Source of the DNA: Streptomyces tibetensis
GTDB taxonomy: Bacteria; Actinomycetota; Actinomycetes; Streptomycetales; Streptomycetaceae
Assembly (NCBI RefSeq): GCF_007655005.1
Contig: NZ_SZVW01000008.1
Coordinates: 248,001-312,000 of the forward strand
Reading direction: 5' to 3'
DNA: 64,000 nt
Made by a program: the position numbers and the translations under genes. Numbering within the stretch: the first letter of the stretch is position 1; the number at the start of each line of letters is the position of its first letter. The notes beneath the pieces were generated by a model. It saw nothing but the letters and a program-made list of their open reading frames with translations, ran no database searches and had not been told where the DNA came from. Of the stretch, positions 8,745 to 16,778 are shown piece by piece.

Positions 8745-10372
8745 GCGTCCGCTCCCGGTCGCAGGGTGTCGGGCAGGCAGGCGTCCAGATCGGCGGCGCT
8801 CACCCGGCCGAAGCCGGGCGCGGGCCGGTCCCGGTGGGCCGGGGTCCTGGCGAGGAAGGCCGCCGCGCGGGGCTCTCCGGGGCCGCCGAGGCGCTGCCAG
8901 AGGAGCTCGGCGAGGTCCGGCATCACGGGGAACGCCAGTAGGGACAGGCCCTTGAGCCACCAGTAGGCGCCGTCCTCGGCCGCGTGGGCGGCCGCGTCGT
9001 CGGCGCACCAGCGGTCGAGTGCCGCGACCGCGCGCCGGGTCGAGACACGGGCGGCGTCGAGCGCCGCGGACTGCTCGGCGAGCAGGGATTCCAGGAGATC
9101 GGCGGCGGCCGGGGCGGGCGCCTGCGGCGGCCCCTCGGGCAGCCGGCTCCAGGCGGCGTCGATCCGCTTGCCGAGGCCGTCGGCGAGCGTGGCGTTCGCG
9201 GTCCGAAGGAAGTCCGCCGTCTCGAAACTCGCGGCCCCGGACTCCAGATCGGCCCCGGCGAGGTAGTACCGGACGGTGTCCACACCGATGGCGGGCGACG
9301 CGGCGATGTCCGCCGCCCAGATGGCGTGCCGGGCGCTGGTGGAGAACTTCCGCCCGGCCAGCCGGTAGAAGTTGTTGATCAGGCACCGGTCGTACGGCTT
9401 CATGTCGCCGTGCAGCAGGCTGGTGCCGACGATCGAGACCAGGGTGGGGATCACGTTGTCCACCCCCAGGGTGGTGATGGTCGTGACCCCGGAGTCCGGG
9501 TCGAAGGCGTTCACGCCGGTGCCGGAGAGCCGGCCGTGGACGGCGCCGGCGAGGCGGGCGAACATGAAGATCCCGGCATACGGGAAGAGGGCGCGCGGCA
9601 CGTCCGGCTCGGCCGCGGGCAGCGAAAGCCCCCACGTCTGCGGGGCGCTCAGCCGCACGGTCAGGCCGTCGCGCTCCAGGAAGCGCGCCACGGTCGCCCG
9701 GTAGCGGTCGGCGACGCCCAGGTCCACGAGCGTGGCGTCCAGGAGGTCGCGGTCCGGCAGCCGCAGGAAGAGGCTGGAGATCTCCCGCCAGGTCAGCGGC
9801 CCCTCGTCGAGCAGAGGGCGCGGCTCGACGACCGACTCGGGCAGGAAGTGCGCACTGCACTCCTCGCAGAAGTAACTGGCGATGCCCGCCCCGCACTCGG
9901 GGCAGCGGCCCTGGAGCCAGCCGCCCACCACCCAGCGGTCCGACGCCGCGCAGTGGGGCACGCGCTCGGTGCGCGTCAGCACCGCGCCCCGGGCCGTCAG
10001 CCGCTCGATCGAGGCGGCGACCTCCCGCTCGAACTGCTCGCGCCAGGGTTGCTGATCGGGGAGGATGAACGCGTCGACGCCGATGCGCATGGCCGCCAAG
10101 TCGTCCTGGATGCGCTGTCCGTAGCGGGCGGCGACCTCACCGGGCGTGGAGTCCTCGGCGTGCGCCTTGAGTGCCACGTACGACTCGTACACATCGCTGC
10201 CGGTGATCACCAACGGCAGGTCGCCCCGGACCCGCAGATGCCGCGCGATCATGTCCGACCACAGGAAGGGGCCGCCGACGTGGCCGAGGTGGAGGGGGCC
10301 GTTGGGCGTGGCCTCGGGCGGCACCAGGAGGTAGTGCCGGGGGGTGTGCGTGTCCCCGGTCAGCAGGCTCAT
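8741..10372 (-). CDS. Methionyl-tRNA-synthetase-like protein, probable hydrazine synthetase subunit
   Basis: A 543-residue class I aminoacyl-tRNA-synthetase-like enzyme of the MetRS type. Seen: the HIGH box as HLGH (residues 28-31), a zinc-knuckle pair C157/C160 and C169/C172, a VDN strand (VDNVIP), and the KMSKS loop as KFSTS (342-346). A helical C-terminal part follows, but the tRNA anticodon-binding features are weak. In s56-p1, triacsin and pyrazole nucleoside pathways a MetRS-like domain fused to a cupin (Spb40, Tri28) activates an amino acid and couples it to N6-hydroxylysine, forming an N-N bond. Here the same partners (cupin, N-hydroxylase, DAO) are operon neighbours but the cupin is a separate gene. 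The start ATG overlaps the oxidase stop (ATGA). A role in protein synthesis is unlikely from context. Confidence 0.8.
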   Translation of the reverse strand: MSLLTGDTHTPRHYLLVPPEATPNGPLHLGHVGGPFLWSDMIARHLRVRGDLPLVITGSDVYESYVALKAHAEDSTPGEVAARYGQRIQDDLAAMRIGVDAFILPDQQPWREQFEREVAASIERLTARGAVLTRTERVPHCAASDRWVVGGWLQGRCPECGAGIASYFCEECSAHFLPESVVEPRPLLDEGPLTWREISSLFLRLPDRDLLDATLVDLGVADRYRATVARFLERDGLTVRLSAPQTWGLSLPAAEPDVPRALFPYAGIFMFARLAGAVHGRLSGTGVNAFDPDSGVTTITTLGVDNVIPTLVSIVGTSLLHGDMKPYDRCLINNFYRLAGRKFSTSARHAIWAADIAASPAIGVDTVRYYLAGADLESGAASFETADFLRTANATLADGLGKRIDAAWSRLPEGPPQAPAPAAADLLESLLAEQSAALDAARVSTRRAVAALDRWCADDAAAHAAEDGAYWWLKGLSLLAFPVMPDLAELLWQRLGGPGEPRAAAFLARTPAHRDRPAPGFGRVSAADLDACLPDTLRPGADA

Positions 10373-11472
10373 GTCCGCGATCTCCCGTCGAGCAGGTTCA
10401 GTGCGTCCTCGGCCATGGCCGGGGCGAGTCGATAACCGGAGCCGGAGCCGCCGATGGCCATGACCACGTCGTCGCCGCCGACCGTGTCCACGACCGGCAG
10501 ATGGCCGGGGGTGAAGCAGTCGCTGAAGACCCGGCCGCCGAGCAGGTGCGGCAGGAATCCCGGTACGTGCCGGGCGAGCAGGGCCCGGGCGAGTTCCCGG
10601 TCGCGGGCGTCGATGGCGAGTGGCTCGTCGGGGCCGCGGTCCCAGTCGGGCGAGGTGATGCTGAAGATCCAGTGGCCGCCGGGGCGGTGGGGCAGCAGGA
10701 AGGCGTCGGCGTCCTCCAGGAGGAGTGCCGGGGCGCCCGGCGGGGGCGGCGTCATGATGTGGAACGCCACCACCTTCTTGACCCGGGCCCCGCGCTCGCG
10801 GGCCGCCGCCGCCACCGGCCCGTCGAGGGCCCAGGGGCCCGGTGCGAGGACCGCCTTGGTGGCGGTGATCCGGCTGCCGTCGGCGGCGACCAGTTCGACG
10901 CGCCCGCCCGTACGGCGTACTTCGGTGACCCGGAAGCCCTCCAGAAGGATGTTGCCGGGGCGGCCGAGGACCTCGTCGAGAAGCCGGTCGGTGAGCCACT
11001 GCGGCTGACCCGCCGTCATGGGGGCGGTGGCCAGCAGGACTTCGTCGCCGCTGTGCGCGAGCCCGGGGAACGTCCGGACGAGCAGGGCCCGCTGCTCCCC
11101 GGTGACCGGCCGGGTGCGGCCGCCGTCGGCCATGGTCGCGTCGAGGGCGGCCGTGTTCTCGCGCGCCACCAGCCAGCGGACGTCGACCGGCGCGCGTCCG
11201 GCGTCGCCGAGTTGGGCGGCGAGCTCGTCGAAGAGCGTGGTGCTGCGGGCGGCCAGGGCGCGCTGGGCCGGGTTGTGCCCCGTGGGCGTGTCGAACCCGG
11301 CCGAGAGACGGGTCGCGCCCGTCCCCCGTCCGGCGTGCGTGATCACGGCGACGCGGCGGCCCGGGTCCCGGCGCACGGCGTAGAACCCGGCGAGGGCGCC
11401 GACCGCGCCCGCGCCGACGACCGCGAGGTCGTAGTGGGACGCTTCCTCGGCCCCGATGATGCGCTCACTCAT
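10369..11472 (-). CDS. FAD-dependent D-amino-acid-oxidase-type oxidoreductase
   Basis: A 367-residue DAO-superfamily flavoenzyme. Seen: the FAD Rossmann motif VVGAGAVGALAGFYAVRR near residue 18, a substrate-loop Arg region (RLSAGFD), and the C-terminal FAD-contacting stretch DDVVMAIGGSGSGYRLAPAMAE. Glycine or sarcosine oxidase-like members oxidise secondary amines. In the triacsin and s56-p1 pathways such an enzyme oxidatively splits N6-(carboxymethylamino)lysine to release hydrazinoacetate, and that role is proposed here from its position between the cupin and MetRS-like genes. Its start overlaps the cupin stop by 8 bp and its stop overlaps the next start by 4 bp. Confidence 0.85.
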   Translation of the reverse strand: MSERIIGAEEASHYDLAVVGAGAVGALAGFYAVRRDPGRRVAVITHAGRGTGATRLSAGFDTPTGHNPAQRALAARSTTLFDELAAQLGDAGRAPVDVRWLVARENTAALDATMADGGRTRPVTGEQRALLVRTFPGLAHSGDEVLLATAPMTAGQPQWLTDRLLDEVLGRPGNILLEGFRVTEVRRTGGRVELVAADGSRITATKAVLAPGPWALDGPVAAAARERGARVKKVVAFHIMTPPPPGAPALLLEDADAFLLPHRPGGHWIFSITSPDWDRGPDEPLAIDARDRELARALLARHVPGFLPHLLGGRVFSDCFTPGHLPVVDTVGGDDVVMAIGGSGSGYRLAPAMAEDALNLLDGRSRT

Positions 11473-11842
11473 CGGTCGCCGGCCACCAGAAGGAGTAGAT
11501 GACCAGTTCCTCGCCCTGATCGGCGAAGATCTCGTGGACGGCCCGCGAGGCGAAGCCCACCATGGAGCCCGGCCCGACGAGCGACCGTGCGCCGTCCACC
11601 TCCAGGGTGCCGGATCCGGCGTGGACCACCCAGATCTCCTGGACCGCGTGCTGGTCGGGCGAGCTGGTCCCGCCCGGCGGCACGGTGAAGCGGGCCGCCT
11701 CGAACGGCACGCCGGGGAAGACCGAACGGGCGAAGTCGGCCTCGGCGACGGTCACTCCGTCGGGTTCCACCTCGGTCGGACCGAAGGGAACCAGGACGCC
11801 GACCGCCTCGGCCTGGAACTGCGGGACCTGACGAGCGGTCAT
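11465..11842 (-). CDS. Stand-alone cupin, probable N-N bond-forming partner
   Basis: A 125-residue single-domain cupin. The first motif appears as SPDQHAVQEIWVVHAGSG, offering D63, H65 and E69 as metal ligands, and the second gives H103 in AVHEIF. The usual His-x-His is therefore Asp-x-His. Cupin domains fused to MetRS-like domains make up the hydrazine synthetases of the Spb40/Tri28 type, in which the metal-bearing cupin carries out rearrangement of the hydroxylamine ester to an N-N bond. Here the cupin is its own gene, two genes before the MetRS-like one and directly after the N-hydroxylase. Starts overlap the N-hydroxylase stop (ATGA). A generic metal-binding or regulatory cupin is the alternative. 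Confidence 0.8.
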   Translation of the reverse strand: MTARQVPQFQAEAVGVLVPFGPTEVEPDGVTVAEADFARSVFPGVPFEAARFTVPPGGTSSPDQHAVQEIWVVHAGSGTLEVDGARSLVGPGSMVGFASRAVHEIFADQGEELVIYSFWWPATDE

Positions 11843-13068
11843 ACCGGATACCTCGACTCACCCAGCATGCTGTTGAGGATGACGGCGCTGCGCCAGGGGA
11901 GCAGGCTGAGATTGGGGTCGGCGACGCCCCAGGAGTGCCGGGCGCCGTTCTGGAGGTAGATCCGGTTCTCCGCGGGCCCGTCCCAGGCGACCGAGAAGTC
12001 GTCGCCGACGACGAGCATCCCGCCGTCCCGCCGCAGCCGAGCGTCCAGCGGAGCCATGAACTCCGGTAGCGCGTAGGCATATCCGGTGCTCAGGATCACG
12101 ACATCGGCGGCGAGCACGGCGGGTGCGTCCGGGCCCGAGGACTCGACGACGAGCTTCCATTCGTCGGGGCCACCCCCGATCGAGGTGACCGCGCAGTCCG
12201 CCAGGAAGCGCAGCCTGCCGGGGTTGTTCTCGATGAACTCGTCGCGGTAGCTCAACCGGTAGATGTCCTGGAGGACTTGGAGGTCGATGCCGTCGCTGGT
12301 GTACCTCTGCTGCTCCAGGAGCCGGGCTTTGCGGTCGGCGGGCAGCGAGTGGAAGCGGCGTACGTAGTCGGGCGTGTAGAGGTCGTTGGCGAACGGCGAG
12401 TCGTCCATCGGCACGAACGACGAGCGCCGGCTGACCCAGGTGATGCTCTCGGGTGCCGCGCCGGCCGCCAGATGGCGCACGATCTCCGCGCCGCTCTGGC
12501 CGCCGCCGACCACGACGACCCGCCGCCCGGTGACCTCGGGGGCCCGCAGCAGGAACTCCCCGGAATGGAAGACGGTGGTGCCGAGGAAGGGGCGGAACGG
12601 CGCGGGCACGGACGGGGTGAGCCCGGTGCCGAGCACGAGATGACGTGCCGTCACCTCCTGCTCGCCGGTGCGCAGATGGAAGGCGCCGTCGTGGAAGTCC
12701 ACGCTGTGTACGTCCGCCCCGAACGTCAGGCTCGGCAGCCGCCCGGCGACCCACTGGAGGTACTGGTTGAACTCGGCGCGCAGGACGGCCGGGAAGTCCG
12801 CGGCCAGGAACCGGTAGAGCCGGCCCTCACTCGCCAGGAACGACAGGAACGAGAAGGGACTGGTCGGATCGACCAGCGTCACCAGGTCCTTGAGCAGCGA
12901 GACCTGGAGGGTGGCCTCGGGCAGCAGCAGTCCGGGGTGCCAGGAGAAGCTCTCACGGCGTTCCAGGTGCGCGCCGCGCAGCCCTTCGACCGGATGCGCG
13001 AGCGCGGCGAGGCTCATGTTCGCGGGGCCGATGCCGACGGCCGCGTAGTCGAGTATGTGTGCGTTCAT
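11839..13068 (-). CDS. L-lysine/L-ornithine N-monooxygenase (SidA/IucD family)
   Basis: A 409-residue flavin-dependent N-hydroxylating monooxygenase. Seen: the FAD motif GIGPANMSLAAL near residue 12, the family signature LQVSLLKDLVTLVDPTSPFSFLSFL region (about 54-78), the NADPH motif VVGGGQSGAEIVRHL (187-200), and STGYAYALPEF near the C-terminus. Family members use NADPH, O2 and FAD to hydroxylate the side-chain amine of lysine or ornithine. The frame extends upstream, but the ATG giving MNAHILDYAAVGIG is right because the family begins there. In siderophore loci this enzyme accompanies NIS or NRPS genes, which are absent here, so N6-hydroxylysine for N-N bond formation is the better reading. 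Confidence 0.88.
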   Translation of the reverse strand: MNAHILDYAAVGIGPANMSLAALAHPVEGLRGAHLERRESFSWHPGLLLPEATLQVSLLKDLVTLVDPTSPFSFLSFLASEGRLYRFLAADFPAVLRAEFNQYLQWVAGRLPSLTFGADVHSVDFHDGAFHLRTGEQEVTARHLVLGTGLTPSVPAPFRPFLGTTVFHSGEFLLRAPEVTGRRVVVVGGGQSGAEIVRHLAAGAAPESITWVSRRSSFVPMDDSPFANDLYTPDYVRRFHSLPADRKARLLEQQRYTSDGIDLQVLQDIYRLSYRDEFIENNPGRLRFLADCAVTSIGGGPDEWKLVVESSGPDAPAVLAADVVILSTGYAYALPEFMAPLDARLRRDGGMLVVGDDFSVAWDGPAENRIYLQNGARHSWGVADPNLSLLPWRSAVILNSMLGESRYPV

Positions 13069-13084
13069 GGTGGGAACCGCCGGG

Positions 13085-14347
13085 TCAGGCCGGGACGACG
13101 AGATCGCCGAGCGCCCGCCAGCGGTCCAGGGCGCCCTGCGGCGAGTCGGCGGTGAACAGGGCATGGCCGAGGCGCGAGCGGCAGTCCTCGACGCCCGGAA
13201 TGGTCTCGCCCGGCGCGAAGTACACCGCGGTCTCGGTGACTTCCGGCAGTGCCTCCAGCTCCGGCCACCCGGTGAGCTCCCGGTACGAGGAGCGGCCGGC
13301 GGCGGAGAAGAAGCGGATGCCGGCGCTCTCGGCCTGCGGCCGCGCGAAGGCGCCGGCCGCCTCCAGGCCGATGCCGAGCGCGGTGGCGACGGCCACCCTG
13401 GGCAGGCTGACGCCGGTCACGAGCCGCAGCAGCTCCACGATCCGGTCGCCCGGCAGCCGGGCCCCGATCTCGATGAGCACCGGACCGTCGGCGGCCAGGC
13501 GCAGTTCGCAGTGGAAGGGACCGCCGGTGATGCCGACGGCGCGGACGACGTCGCCGACGTACGCCTCGACGCTCTTCAGGGTGGCGTCGTCGACGAGCGC
13601 CGGGGTGAGGTGGCCCAGCTCCACGAAGTCGGGCTCGGGGCCGAGCAGCGTGCGGCTGAGGGCGACGACGGTGATCTCGCCGCTCTCCAGGACATAGCCG
13701 TCGGCGCTGAACTCGGGGCCCTGGACGTACTCTTCGACGAGCACCCGGTGCTCGTGCAGCTTGCCCATGTCGGGCTCCGGGTCGGTCACGAGCCGCTGGA
13801 ACGCGGCAGTGAGCTGGTCGAGGTCGTCGGCGCGGCTGACGTGGATGCTGCCGGAGCAGGCGACCGGCTTCAGCACGCAGGGGAAGCCGACCCGTTCGGC
13901 CGCGGCGCGCAGTTCGGCGTCGGTGGTCGCCTGGGCGAAGCGCGGGGTGCGCAGCCCGGCCTCCGCCACGGCGGCCCGCATGACGCTCTTGTCCCGGACC
14001 CGGTCGACGGTCGCCACGGGCAGGCCGGGCAGGTCCAGTGCCGCGGCGACGCGCGCGGTCGCCGTCACATAGATGTCGGAGCCCGGCAGCACCGCCTCGA
14101 ACGGCTCGGCCCGGTGCAGTTCGAGCACGGCCGCTTCGAGGGCGGCCTGGTCGTTGGTCTCCACCGTCAGCACCGAGTCGGCCGCCGCGCGCACGGCGTC
14201 GGAGAGCCGGCGGTCGCCGGAGTCGGCGGTGGCGACGACGACCCGCAGTCCCATCTCGGCCGCGACACCGATCAGGGTGGCGCCTCCGGAGGAGGCGGGT
14301 TCGACCACGAGGACACGGGCAGGACGAAGTACATCGGTGTGCGGCAA
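13085..14347 (-). CDS. ATP-grasp ligase (second, operon-leading)
   Basis: A 420-residue ATP-grasp enzyme starting the leftward operon. Seen: an N-terminal Rossmann-like domain (VLVVEPASSGGATLIGVAAEMG), DKSVMRAAVAEAGLRTP, CVLKPVACSGSIHV, the LVEEYVQGPEFSADGY strand, and LIEIGARLPGD for metal binding. It resembles the amino-acid ligases seen in dipeptide and peptide-like antibiotic pathways. The start is a TTG preceded by GGGGGA seven bases upstream; no better ATG or GTG fits. It is 16 bp from the N-hydroxylase start. It probably couples an amino acid to another building block of the final product; which one is unknown. It differs in sequence from the other ATP-grasp in the operon, so the two likely do different jobs. 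Confidence 0.85.
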   Translation of the reverse strand: MPHTDVLRPARVLVVEPASSGGATLIGVAAEMGLRVVVATADSGDRRLSDAVRAAADSVLTVETNDQAALEAAVLELHRAEPFEAVLPGSDIYVTATARVAAALDLPGLPVATVDRVRDKSVMRAAVAEAGLRTPRFAQATTDAELRAAAERVGFPCVLKPVACSGSIHVSRADDLDQLTAAFQRLVTDPEPDMGKLHEHRVLVEEYVQGPEFSADGYVLESGEITVVALSRTLLGPEPDFVELGHLTPALVDDATLKSVEAYVGDVVRAVGITGGPFHCELRLAADGPVLIEIGARLPGDRIVELLRLVTGVSLPRVAVATALGIGLEAAGAFARPQAESAGIRFFSAAGRSSYRELTGWPELEALPEVTETAVYFAPGETIPGVEDCRSRLGHALFTADSPQGALDRWRALGDLVVPA

Positions 14348-14409
14348 AGCGAAATCCCCCGGGCGCAGCTGTATGGACCGGACTCGCGATCGCGATCCAG
14401 GTCGTGATC

Positions 14410-14439
14410 TTTCTATCCGGGTGTCTTGGTCCCGGTCAA
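14410..14439 (-). promoter_or_regulatory. Candidate sigma70-type promoter of the hydrazine-type operon
   Basis: Read on the minus strand, TTGACC (14434-14439) and TAGAAA (14410-14415) are separated by 18 bp, about 60 bp ahead of the TTG start at 14347. A perfect 12-bp palindrome TCGCGATCGCGA at 14384-14395 lies between promoter and gene and could be an operator. The -10 lacks the usual final T, so this is only a candidate. Confidence 0.45.
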
Positions 14440-14613
14440 TGGATCACCGCAAGATTGTCTGCGACAACGGACCTGGGCCGCACATTTTCCGGAACGAGAG
14501 CCCCATGAGCGCTTGTTCGACTTCCGGAAGCGGCCGAACGCCTTCGTGAAGGTTCTCAGCGGCGAGACGTCCGAACGCGCCCGCCGGCCCTTGGCGGCAG
14601 CGGGCCGGCGGGT

Positions 14614-15462
14614 TCAGCGCAGCGCGATGAGCCCGATCGCAAGTGCCGTGAAGACGAGACCGACCGCCTGTCCGCGGTTCAGGCGCTCCTTCAGCATCAC
14701 CAGGGCGAGGAGGACGGGAATGGCGGGGTAGAGGGCGGAGAGCACGGTGGCGACAGCCATGAGCTGTTGTCCAGTGGCTTCCAGATACAGCACGATCGCA
14801 AGTGTGCCCAGGGCGCCGGCCGCCACCGTTGCCGCCCATGGCTCGCCCGCCGGCCTCCAGGGGGCACTGTAGGACCCCAGGACTGCGGCGATGACTACGA
14901 CCGAGACCACCCGGCTCAGCACCACCGGCCACAAGTCGCTGTCCATGCCCACCTGCGCCATGGCGAGGAACTGCACCCCGAACCCGACGCCGGCGATCAA
15001 GGCACTGGGGACCCCTGCGGCCGGCGTTCCGCGCTGCTTGTCGCCGAGACTCGAAGAGTCCTGCGAGACCAGCCAAAGCGCCGGCAGGACGGCGGCGATC
15101 CCCACCCATGCAGGCAGGGCCGGGCGCTCTCCGAGCAGGCATACTCCGACCAGGACCGGTAGGGCCACGGCTCCGACATCGCTGACCGGGACGACCACGC
15201 TCATCGCCCCCTGCGACATCGCCCGGTACAGGAAGGCGACCCCGACTCCTGTCCCCACCCCCGACAGCGCACCCCAGCCGTAGTCTGCGAGTGAGGCGGT
15301 TCCACCGTCCAGAACCAGGGCCAGGAGCAGCCCGAGTACGGTGCCGCCCACTTGGGCGTGGAGTGCGACGGTCAGCCCGTTGCGTCTGCGTGAGACCAGG
15401 CCGTTGACGAAGTGCGTGATGCCGAAACACAGAGCGGACAGCAGAGCGAGCAGTTCACCCAT
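14614..15462 (-). CDS. DMT-superfamily (EamA-like) transporter
   Basis: A 282-residue membrane protein with about ten hydrophobic segments in two repeated halves, as in EamA/RhaT drug/metabolite transporters (ELLALLSALCFGITHFVNG at the start, and ALYPAIPVLLALVMLKERLNRGQAVGL in the second half with the usual KER element). It is likely a small-molecule exporter. The ATG at 15462 was chosen because the longer frame adds a polar extension outside the family; that start overlaps the MarR gene stop by 8 bp, so the two form an operon under the same operator. Confidence 0.88.
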   Translation of the reverse strand: MGELLALLSALCFGITHFVNGLVSRRRNGLTVALHAQVGGTVLGLLLALVLDGGTASLADYGWGALSGVGTGVGVAFLYRAMSQGAMSVVVPVSDVGAVALPVLVGVCLLGERPALPAWVGIAAVLPALWLVSQDSSSLGDKQRGTPAAGVPSALIAGVGFGVQFLAMAQVGMDSDLWPVVLSRVVSVVVIAAVLGSYSAPWRPAGEPWAATVAAGALGTLAIVLYLEATGQQLMAVATVLSALYPAIPVLLALVMLKERLNRGQAVGLVFTALAIGLIALR

Positions 15463-16000
15463 GGTCGCTCTCGTGGCTTGCCCGGTGGTCACGGTCCGCC
15501 TGGCCCACCGGGCAGGTCGCACCGTTCCGGACGCAGGCACGCCGGTCGCACAGCCGGCAGATGCGTTCGGCGTCACCAGCCTGCCGGTACAAATCCGTCA
15601 GAACTTTGCTCAGCAACTGGCCGAGCTGCTCCCGCTCTCCGTCGTCGAGGCGGTTCAGCGCCTGTCGCAGTACGTCGCTCCGGCAGGCGAGGAGAGTGCG
15701 GGCTGCCTGGGCGCCCCCATCGCTGAGCTGGAGGCTGACCCACGCTCCCCAGCTGGCTTCTTTGCGTACCAGTCCCTGTTTTTCCAGGCCATCGACCATG
15801 CGGGCCGCAGCGGACTGGCTCAGTCCTACCCGCCGGCCCAATTCGGTGACGCTCAAGCCGGGATGTGTGGACAACACCACCAGCGCGGCGGCTCCGCTCG
15901 AACTGGTGCCGACTGCCCGTGTCGCCTCGGCGACCACCACGTCGCTGAGGGCAAGCGCGGCCGCCCCCAGAAGATTCGCCGTATGACATTCCTCATGCAT
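15455..16000 (-). CDS. MarR family transcriptional regulator
   Basis: A 181-residue winged-helix regulator (HPGLSVTELGRRVGLSQSAAARMVDGLEKQGLVRKE as the recognition region, residues about 45-80, then the wing). The C-terminal tail holds four cysteines (CRLCDRRACVRNGATC), an arrangement often seen in actinobacterial MarR proteins and possibly metal- or redox-sensing. A perfect palindrome overlaps its start codon, so autorepression of itself and the coupled DMT transporter is likely. The ligand is unknown. Confidence 0.88.
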   Translation of the reverse strand: MHEECHTANLLGAAALALSDVVVAEATRAVGTSSSGAAALVVLSTHPGLSVTELGRRVGLSQSAAARMVDGLEKQGLVRKEASWGAWVSLQLSDGGAQAARTLLACRSDVLRQALNRLDDGEREQLGQLLSKVLTDLYRQAGDAERICRLCDRRACVRNGATCPVGQADRDHRASHESDHG

Positions 16001-16011
16001 GAGTCATGCAT
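15995..16011. promoter_or_regulatory. Perfect palindrome on the MarR start codon
   Basis: ATGCATGA-G-TCATGCAT is an inverted repeat with 8-bp arms and a 1-bp centre. Positions 15998-16000 are the MarR start codon itself. Size and symmetry fit a MarR dimer operator; binding here would block translation start or transcription from an upstream promoter. Confidence 0.6.
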
Positions 16012-16778
16012 ACCCACAATGACGTGCTGTACAAGTGACGCCCGGGGTAGCGGATCGCGGCTGAAGCGTTCAAGGAGGTGCACTTCCAGGACAGCGGCCG
16101 CCGCGCCGGCAGCCTGGAGCAGGTCCACAAGACGCCTGACTGGCGCAGAAATGCGCAGGCGGGAAGCCTGGTCACAGCAGCGCACATTTTTTTCTGAAGG
16201 TCTTCGAGTCGAAGGCAGGCCGATGTACAACGTGGCCCGCCCCTGACCTGCAGAAGGCGGCAGGGAGCCGTCTTTCAGGAGTTCAACATGCTGCGCACCA
16301 TGGTCAAGTCCAAGATCCAGCGTTTGGGTGTTTCCGCAGATCAGAGTCGTGATCGCCGCGTCCTGGTCAGCAAGAGGTCAGCACGAGGTCAACGGGCGTC
16401 GCAGTAGAGTCTCCGCTTGCCGGCCCTCCGCCCGCTACGCAGACGTGGACACCGGCGAGCGCTGCCGCACCGAGGAAAGCCATTTCGGCGGACCCGCGTT
16501 CACCGGCAATGCTGCCGCCGGCGGCACATCCTTCCCCGGGTGGCCACTGCGGCAGTTGACGAGTGATCGCCTGAGCCGGAACCGGTTTTTCGCCGCGACG
16601 GTGAACCCGTGCCCGGCCCCGTGCGCGTCCGAAACCGACGGGGCGCGGATCACCGACCGATGCGTCAACTTGATTTGACGGCGTCCCTGATACGGGCGCA
16701 TCAGGGTGGGCTCGTGCTTAGCGAGTGCATCTCCCGAAAAGAATCAATTCGACAACACGCTGCCGAAAGGACCAATTC
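16012..16778. other. Gene-poor intergenic region between MarR and a small secreted protein
   Basis: About 770 bp without a full gene. It contains the panD-like fragment listed separately and, around 16060-16190 plus strand, a short coding-like frame (EAFKEVHFQDSGRR) that I cannot assign. Codon bias is weaker than in neighbouring genes and GC content is lower in places. It looks like a deletion or recombination junction. Confidence 0.4.
16288..16407 (+). pseudogene. N-terminal fragment resembling aspartate 1-decarboxylase (panD)
   Basis: The plus-strand frame starting at 16288 behind AGGAG begins MLRTMVKSKIQRLGV, very close to the start of actinobacterial PanD (MLRTMFKSKIHRATV). After about a dozen residues the likeness is lost and a stop follows at 16405-16407; the self-processing Gly-Ser site and the rest of the 130-140-residue enzyme are missing. 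It is best read as a remnant, with chance similarity of a short stretch as the alternative. Confidence 0.45.

Noticed and set aside
8741..10372. The MetRS-like gene as housekeeping metG or a self-resistance copy
   Set aside because: It lies in an overlapping operon with cupin, DAO and N-hydroxylase genes and has an altered KMSKS loop; a resistance copy would not need these partners. Not fully excluded.
11839..13068. The N-hydroxylase as part of a siderophore cluster
   Set aside because: No NIS synthetase, NRPS, acyltransferase or siderophore transporter is present in the neighbourhood.
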